A stretch of 37,086 nucleotides of DNA, taken from assembly GCA_905182215.1 (NCBI GenBank), contig CAJJAI010000062.1, forward strand, positions 1 to 37,086, read 5' to 3'. How positions within the stretch are numbered: position 1 is the first letter of the stretch; each line of letters opens with the position of its first letter. Made by a program: the position numbers and the translations under genes. The DNA is from Flavobacteriales bacterium UBA6772 (lineage in GTDB: Bacteria > Bacteroidota > Bacteroidia > Flavobacteriales > UBA7430). A model generated the notes under the pieces. That model did not search any database and was not told the DNA's origin. It saw only the letters and a program-made list of their open reading frames with translations. This document shows positions 32,650 through 37,086 of the stretch, one piece after another.

Positions 32650-33459
32650 TTATTGCTGTACTAAATCTGTACTTTCGAAAATCTTGTCTGCAGAAGCAGC
32701 TATGAAACCATTGTAGATCTCACCATTTTCAGATTTATAACGCCTAGCGAATTCATAGTAGCAAGTTGTTACTGTGTTTTTACCTTCAATGAAATCTATT
32801 TCTGTAGTATCTGCTAAAATACTCGATTGCTCTAGTAATTGCTCTGGTGTACCTTTAATTTCTCCACCAGAAGTATTCATTTTGAACCCCTTTTCTTTAA
32901 TGAATTCATTTACTTCCTCGAGTCCTTTAAACTGCTCAAATTGGTTTATGAAAACTGTAAAGTGGTTGGCACAGAAACCACAAATATACATCCATGCTGC
33001 ATATTCCGACTCTGCTCTTAGTGTTTCGTAAATAGTGTAAGAAGGTTGTCCCCAAACCCTACCTTTAAACAATAAGTCTTTATCTTCAAATACTGAATTA
33101 TCTACCGTGTCTAAAGTGTTTTTTATTAAGCGTTGCGCTTCTAAAGAAATTTCCTCTAGTTTTAATTCGCTAATAAAAATCTTAGGTGCTTTTGTATCTG
33201 TAGTATGCTGAAAGTGGCGAGCAAATAATTTCTTTGCTTTAAATTCGTATTCTCCACATGGTTCGTATCCAGCAGCCAAAAATGGTTTTGCTAAAACATC
33301 AATGTTTACTCTAGGATCGTTGAATGTTCTAATCGCGATATGATCGTTTTCAACTTCTCCTTCAACTCTGTTGTTGAATAAATCGTACACTTTTTTAGCG
33401 GAAGGGGTAATCTCAATATACCCTTCCCATAAACGTGCTAAAATTTCTTCTTTGTTCAT
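32650..33459 (-). CDS. DUF1338 protein, HglS-like 2-oxoadipate dioxygenase/decarboxylase family (short form)
   Basis: Fe(II)-dependent vicinal-oxygen-chelate-type family. Its characterised member HglS converts 2-oxoadipate to D-2-hydroxyglutarate in lysine catabolism. Residues that fit the HglS metal site are H40 (in NDHIAIRTF), H166 (in GFCANHFTVFIN) and E236 (in YYEFARRY); R44, four residues after the first His, fits the substrate-binding Arg. At 269 residues it is the short form, against about 450 for HglS, so substrate identity is not secure. It is divergent from an Lrp/AsnC regulator and upstream of a D-2-hydroxyacid dehydrogenase, which fits the lysine route. Confidence 0.82.
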   Translation of the reverse strand: MNKEEILARLWEGYIEITPSAKKVYDLFNNRVEGEVENDHIAIRTFNDPRVNIDVLAKPFLAAGYEPCGEYEFKAKKLFARHFQHTTDTKAPKIFISELKLEEISLEAQRLIKNTLDTVDNSVFEDKDLLFKGRVWGQPSYTIYETLRAESEYAAWMYICGFCANHFTVFINQFEQFKGLEEVNEFIKEKGFKMNTSGGEIKGTPEQLLEQSSILADTTEIDFIEGKNTVTTCYYEFARRYKSENGEIYNGFIAASADKIFESTDLVQQ

Positions 33460-33485
33460 CTTAGATGTTTTTAATTTATCTGGTG

Positions 33486-33493
33486 CAAAAATA
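33486..33493 (-). promoter_or_regulatory. -7 box of the DUF1338 gene
   Basis: TATTTTTG on the minus strand fits TAnnTTTG, 26 nt before the ATG, in the 153-bp spacer shared with the divergent regulator. Confidence 0.4.
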
Positions 33494-33566
33494 GTTAGAT
33501 TGATTCTTGTTTAGTATTAAATTAAAGTAAATTATTTGTAAAGTGTTTATTTTGTGTTTATATGAT

Positions 33567-33574
33567 TATATTTG
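33567..33574 (+). promoter_or_regulatory. -7 box of the Lrp/AsnC regulator gene
   Basis: TATATTTG on the plus strand fits TAnnTTTG and lies 38 nt before the ATG. Confidence 0.4.
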
Positions 33575-33612
33575 GCTTGTATTTTATGATTTTAACTTAA
33601 AACAATGCTTGC

Positions 33613-34077
33613 ATGCAGTTAATTAACCAACTTGACTTTGTAGACAAAGAAATTTTAAGGCTTTTAAAGTCCGATTCTCGACAATCGTATGTAGAAATAG
33701 CAAAAGTGTTAAAGGTTTCTAACTCTTTGATACATCAGCGTATAGCTAAAATGAAAGAGAGTGGTTTGATGAAAAATGCTACTGTAACCTTAGATGAAAA
33801 ACGTTTGGGGTACAATGCCTGTTCTTTTACGGGTATTGTTTTAAAAGAGGCTCATTACGCTAAACAAGTTGTAGATGAGTTACAGAAAATACCCGAGGTG
33901 GTGGAATGTGATTTTGTTTCAGGGAAGTACGCAGTTTTCGTAAAGGTTTTTGCAGCCGACAACGAACATATGAGAGAGGTCTTGTACGAGAAAATCCATC
34001 AAATAGAAGGCGTTTCTGGAACTGATACTTTTATTTCTTTTGGAGCTCAGTTTAGCAGATCCGTACCTATTATTTAA
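33613..34077 (+). CDS. Lrp/AsnC-family transcriptional regulator
   Basis: Feast/famine regulator, 154 residues. The N-terminal winged helix-turn-helix reads LDFVDKEILRLLKSDSRQSY followed by VEIAKVLKVSNSLIHQRIAK. The C-terminal RAM (ligand-binding) domain has VVECDFVSGKYAVFVKVFA and ends with an Ile/Phe-rich strand. Such proteins form octamers and sense amino acids. Its gene is divergent from the DUF1338 gene, so that gene and the regulator's own promoter are the natural targets; lysine or a related metabolite is a reasonable ligand guess given dapF downstream. Ligand not readable from sequence. Confidence 0.92.
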   Translation: MQLINQLDFVDKEILRLLKSDSRQSYVEIAKVLKVSNSLIHQRIAKMKESGLMKNATVTLDEKRLGYNACSFTGIVLKEAHYAKQVVDELQKIPEVVECDFVSGKYAVFVKVFAADNEHMREVLYEKIHQIEGVSGTDTFISFGAQFSRSVPII

Positions 34078-34155
34078 GTCAGTGGTTTATTTTGTAAATC
34101 GAAGGTGGAGAAAACCATCAAATAGTATTATTTTCGTTGAATTACTAAGAGAAAT

Positions 34156-34932
34156 ATGAAACACGTATTTTACAAATACCAAGGAGCTGGAAATGATTTT
34201 GTGATGCTAGACAATCGCACAAATCCTATTACTTTGACTAATTCTCAAATAGCACTCATCTGCGATCGTAGATTTGGAGTGGGTGCCGATGGTTTAATTC
34301 TATTAGAGAATTCTGAAGTCTCTGATTTTAAAATGGTTTATTTTAATTCTGACGGTGCTTTGGGCTCTATGTGTGGTAATGGCGGTAGATGTGCGGTCGC
34401 TTTTGCAAAAAGCTTACAACTATTTTCTGATTCCTGTGTTTTCGAAGCTTTTGATGGATTGCATAATGCAGCTGTCTTAGCAAATGGTACTATATCACTT
34501 GGAATGTCTGATGTTACAGAGGTTTCTCTCCACAATAAAAACTATTTATTAGACACGGGTTCTCCGCATCTTGTTTGTTTTGTAGATGATGTAAAACGGG
34601 TTTCTATTAAGGAAGAAGGAGCCAAAACCCGATATTCTGAAGCTTTTATTAAGGAAGGTGTAAACGTGAATTTTGTTGAAATTAAAAATGGCTCTCTTAT
34701 AATAAGAACCTACGAAAGAGGCGTGGAAGATGAAACCTTAGCATGCGGTACAGGAGCAACGGCTACTGCAATTGCAGCTTTTGAAGCTGGATTAATCAAA
34801 AGTAGTTCTGTTAAATTAGTAGCTCTAGGAGGTGATTTAGAGGTGAGCTTTAAGAAAGTGGAGACCACTTATACTGACATAAAATTAATTGGAGCAGCAG
34901 AATTCGTTTTTAAAGGAAATATACATGTCTGA
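34156..34932 (+). CDS. dapF: Diaminopimelate epimerase
   Basis: Interconverts LL- and meso-diaminopimelate in the cytoplasm, supplying lysine and peptidoglycan cross-link precursor. FYKYQGAGNDFVMLDNR is the N-terminal signature. The two catalytic cysteines are in SMCGNGGRCAVAFA and ETLACGTGATATA. The two half-domains are typical and the length (258) is normal. It follows the Lrp/AsnC gene by 78 bp. Its stop overlaps the GNAT start by 8 bp. Confidence 0.96.
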   Translation: MKHVFYKYQGAGNDFVMLDNRTNPITLTNSQIALICDRRFGVGADGLILLENSEVSDFKMVYFNSDGALGSMCGNGGRCAVAFAKSLQLFSDSCVFEAFDGLHNAAVLANGTISLGMSDVTEVSLHNKNYLLDTGSPHLVCFVDDVKRVSIKEEGAKTRYSEAFIKEGVNVNFVEIKNGSLIIRTYERGVEDETLACGTGATATAIAAFEAGLIKSSSVKLVALGGDLEVSFKKVETTYTDIKLIGAAEFVFKGNIHV

Positions 34933-35437
34933 TTTTAAGTTAAAATATAGAGCACTAGAACCAGAAGACGTTACCATGCTTTTTAAATGGGAAAACGATT
35001 TGGAAATAAACGAGGTGAGCTTGTCTAAAGTGCCTTTTTCAAAATACATTTTGGAGCAATACATTGCTCAAGCACATTTAGATATTCAGCAAGCCGGACA
35101 GTATAGGTTTGTGCTTGAAGATACTGAAGGAAACGCGGTAGGTTGTGTAGATCTATTCGACTACGATGCCATTGATAGAAGAGCCGCCATCGGAATCATT
35201 ATTGAAAAAAAATACAGATTGAAAGGTTACGCTGCAGAAGCAATTACATTAATGAAAGATTATGCCTTTAACCGAATTGGAATGCGTCAATTGCACTGTT
35301 CTGTAGGCGTTTCTAATGAAAAAAGTATACAGCTTTTCCGTTCAGCTGGATTTACCGAAATAGGAATTAGAAAAGACTGGTCGTTTAGAAATGGAGCCTT
35401 TCACGATGTGGTAGAATTTCAATTTATAAACAAATAA
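34925..35437 (+). CDS. GNAT-family N-acetyltransferase (RimJ/RimL/SpeG-like)
   Basis: The track ORF starts at 34889, inside dapF; the ATG at 34925 gives MSDFKLKYRALEPEDVTMLF, the usual GNAT opening, so I use it (170 residues). The acetyl-CoA region is AAIGIIIEKKYRLKGYAAEA (the R/Q-x-x-G-x-A loop here reads RLKGYA), followed by LHCSVGVSNEKSIQLFRSAG. It resembles acetyltransferases for protein N-termini, polyamines or amino-sugar nucleotides. Overlap with dapF implies coupled expression; the substrate is unknown. Confidence 0.88.
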   Translation: MSDFKLKYRALEPEDVTMLFKWENDLEINEVSLSKVPFSKYILEQYIAQAHLDIQQAGQYRFVLEDTEGNAVGCVDLFDYDAIDRRAAIGIIIEKKYRLKGYAAEAITLMKDYAFNRIGMRQLHCSVGVSNEKSIQLFRSAGFTEIGIRKDWSFRNGAFHDVVEFQFINK

Positions 35438-35438
35438 T

Positions 35439-37086
35439 TTGTCTAGAAATTCCATATACTTTTTAGTGATTATCACTTTGCTATCCATTGTAAGTGGATT
35501 GAATTCGTGTATCCCAGAGGTTTCTGAAAAAGTGTATTTAAACTTGTCTGACACTGTTGCGTATGTTGGACAAGAAACCTGTAGAAATTGTCATTATGAG
35601 AATCATAAAACATTTACGCATACTGGAATGGGTCAGTCTTTTGGTTTGGCGAATCCCACAAAAAGTGCAGCTATTTTTCACAATGATTCTGTTTTGTACG
35701 ATGCACATAGCGATTTATATTACCATCCTTACTGGTCTTCCGATAGTTTGTTACTCGAAGAATACCGGCTTTTAAATACCGACACTATTCATAAAAGAGT
35801 AGAAAGTGCTGCTTATATTATCGGCTCTGGGCAGCATACCAATTCACATATTTCAAATACGAATGGTTATCTTCATCAATTGCCGTTTACCTACTATACC
35901 CAAAATGGGAAATTAGATTTACCCCCCGGATTTGAGGATGGGTTTAATACACGTTTTAACCGTAAAATTGGACTTGAATGTATGTCCTGTCATAATTCAT
36001 TTCCCGAATTTGTTAAAGGTTCAGAAAATAAATTTGAAGCCGTACCACTAGGAATATCTTGTGAACGCTGTCATGGCCCAGGAGAAATTCATGTGTCCGA
36101 AAAGATGAAAGGCGTTTTTGTTGATACTGCCATTGCGATAGATTATACGATTGTAAATCCTGCAAAATTGAGCTCAGACTTACAATTTGATCTCTGTTCT
36201 CGTTGCCATTTACAAGGAAATACTGTTTTAGAGGAAGGTAAATCCTTTTTCGATTTTAAACCAGGAATGGAATTACAGGAGGTGATGAATGTGTTTTTAC
36301 CAAGCTATAAAGGAGACGATAGTTTTATTATGGCTTCGCATGTAGATCGATTGAAAATGAGTGCATGTTTTTTGAATTCTAACGATGAACTTACTTGTAT
36401 TACCTGTCATAATCCACATATAAGTGTTACAAATACATCTAAGTCGGTGTTTAACAATGCTTGTGTTTCCTGCCATTCCTCAGTAGAAAAACATACTTTG
36501 GAGCAAGGTAATGACTGTGTATCTTGTCATATGCCGAAATCGGGTTCTAGCGATATACCTCATGTGAGTGTTACCGATCATAAAATTGCCATTCCTCAAC
36601 AAATCAGTTCCTCTGAAACAAAAACCATTAAAGAGTTTATCGGGCTTTATTGTGTAAATAATCCCAACCCCTCTGATTTAAATATCCTTAAAGCTTATTT
36701 GCAGCAATACGAGAAATTCGAGCAAGAATCGTACTATTTAGATTCTGCTTGGGTGTACTTAGGAAAACTCGATGAGTCACTCAGTATTAACGAATGGATT
36801 AAATATTACTTCTTTAAATCGGATTACGCAGCATTGATAAATTGGTTCGAAAAAGAAAGTTTTAAAATACGTAAAACTCAAATAAACAAACAATCTTATT
36901 CTAACGAAGACGCTTGGGCTTGGTATAGGGTAGGAGAATCCTATTATAAAACAAGTTCCTATAAAATGGCTGTTAAATGCTTTGAACAAGCAACTCGTTT
37001 AGCTCCTTATCATTTAGAAATTCAAAATAAATATGGAATGGCTTTACTAAAAGCCAATAATATAGCGGAGGCAAAAATAGTATTCG
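35439..37086 (+). CDS. Seven-heme cytochrome c with C-terminal TPR, predicted lipoprotein (partial; missed by ORF track)
   Basis: I translated this open frame by hand; it runs 549 codons to the window edge without a stop. The best start is TTG at 35439, one base after the GNAT stop, giving MSRNSIYFLVIITLLSIVSG followed by LNSC, a lipoprotein signal with the Cys at about 24. Seven CxxCH heme sites occur: CRNCH (48), CMSCH (181), CERCH (208), CSRCH (253), CITCH (320), CVSCH (342) and CVSCH (360). TPR-like helices start near 490 (WAWYRVGESYYKTSSYKMAV). The layout resembles cytochrome c554/DmsE-like proteins fused to TPR. Redox partner and substrate unknown; an outer-face or periplasmic electron-transfer role is inferred. 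Confidence 0.85.
   Translation, partial: MSRNSIYFLVIITLLSIVSGLNSCIPEVSEKVYLNLSDTVAYVGQETCRNCHYENHKTFTHTGMGQSFGLANPTKSAAIFHNDSVLYDAHSDLYYHPYWSSDSLLLEEYRLLNTDTIHKRVESAAYIIGSGQHTNSHISNTNGYLHQLPFTYYTQNGKLDLPPGFEDGFNTRFNRKIGLECMSCHNSFPEFVKGSENKFEAVPLGISCERCHGPGEIHVSEKMKGVFVDTAIAIDYTIVNPAKLSSDLQFDLCSRCHLQGNTVLEEGKSFFDFKPGMELQEVMNVFLPSYKGDDSFIMASHVDRLKMSACFLNSNDELTCITCHNPHISVTNTSKSVFNNACVSCHSSVEKHTLEQGNDCVSCHMPKSGSSDIPHVSVTDHKIAIPQQISSSETKTIKEFIGLYCVNNPNPSDLNILKAYLQQYEKFEQESYYLDSAWVYLGKLDESLSINEWIKYYFFKSDYAALINWFEKESFKIRKTQINKQSYSNEDAWAWYRVGESYYKTSSYKMAVKCFEQATRLAPYHLEIQNKYGMALLKANNIAEAKIVF

Noticed and set aside
35342-36989. Track ORFs 35342-35554 (-), 35557-35775 (+) and 36777-36989 (-)
   Set aside because: They lie across the continuous multiheme cytochrome frame, which has far stronger evidence.

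Overview
The window is a 37 kb stretch of an AT-rich Bacteroidota chromosome, most likely a marine member of the Flavobacteriales. Several things point there. RpsP carries the long Ala/Glu-rich tail and NusB has the ~310-residue form. There is a PorT homologue (type IX secretion), a PUR/DUF3276 protein, a two-subunit methylmalonyl-CoA mutase next to DivIC, and a nusB-DUF1573-yajC operon. At least ten intergenic regions hold the Bacteroidota -7 box TAnnTTTG. The GCT..NYNP..DDG(S/T)C repeats and GWS-F-GY C-terminal repeats of the M43 protease are, as far as I recall, typical of marine Flavobacteriales. The content is mostly chromosomal housekeeping. I found no transposase, integrase, tRNA, rRNA or CRISPR array.

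Layout. 1-900 (minus): rimM (cut by the window edge) and rpsP, overlapping by one base. 901-1610: the only long gene-free stretch, holding the rpsP promoter and leader, a 15-bp direct repeat, degenerate REP-like copies, a cluster of AT-rich dyads and the acyl-CoA dehydrogenase terminator. 1611-6946: acyl-CoA dehydrogenase (minus), anmK and a lipoprotein (plus), and a secreted M43 metalloprotease (minus) converging on a shared terminator. 7086-11507 (minus): divIC-mutA-mutB-small outer-membrane protein, apparently one operon. 11628-19839 (minus): a heptose-phosphate kinase, a KtrB/TrkH-type K+ channel protein and an SLC12-type cation-chloride cotransporter, then the overlapping trio menG/ubiE-porT-FAD oxidoreductase. 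19937-24186 (minus): class I aminotransferase, nusB-DUF1573-yajC and leucine dehydrogenase. 24334-28915: ABC exporter, PUR protein, a membrane-anchored unknown (minus), ybbR-coaE. 28918-33459 (minus): YciO/Sua5-like protein, a large FAD/Fe-S D-2-hydroxyacid dehydrogenase and a DUF1338 (2-oxoadipate dioxygenase-like) protein. 33613-37086 (plus): Lrp/AsnC regulator, dapF, a GNAT acetyltransferase and a seven-heme cytochrome c/TPR lipoprotein that the ORF track missed (TTG start, open at the window edge).

How the genes fit together. Leucine dehydrogenase, the aminotransferase, acyl-CoA dehydrogenase and methylmalonyl-CoA mutase are consistent with branched-chain amino acid and propionyl-CoA metabolism, but they are scattered. 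The most suggestive neighbourhood is DUF1338 + FAD/Fe-S dehydrogenase + divergent Lrp regulator + dapF. The first two match the last two steps of the 2-oxoadipate -> D-2-hydroxyglutarate -> 2-oxoglutarate route of lysine catabolism, beside a lysine/meso-DAP biosynthesis gene.

I see no clear new defence or mobile system. The best leads are that putative D-2-hydroxyglutarate module, the hidden multiheme cytochrome, the potassium/chloride transporter pair, the M43 protease with a duplicated non-canonical C-terminal domain, and several non-coding elements.
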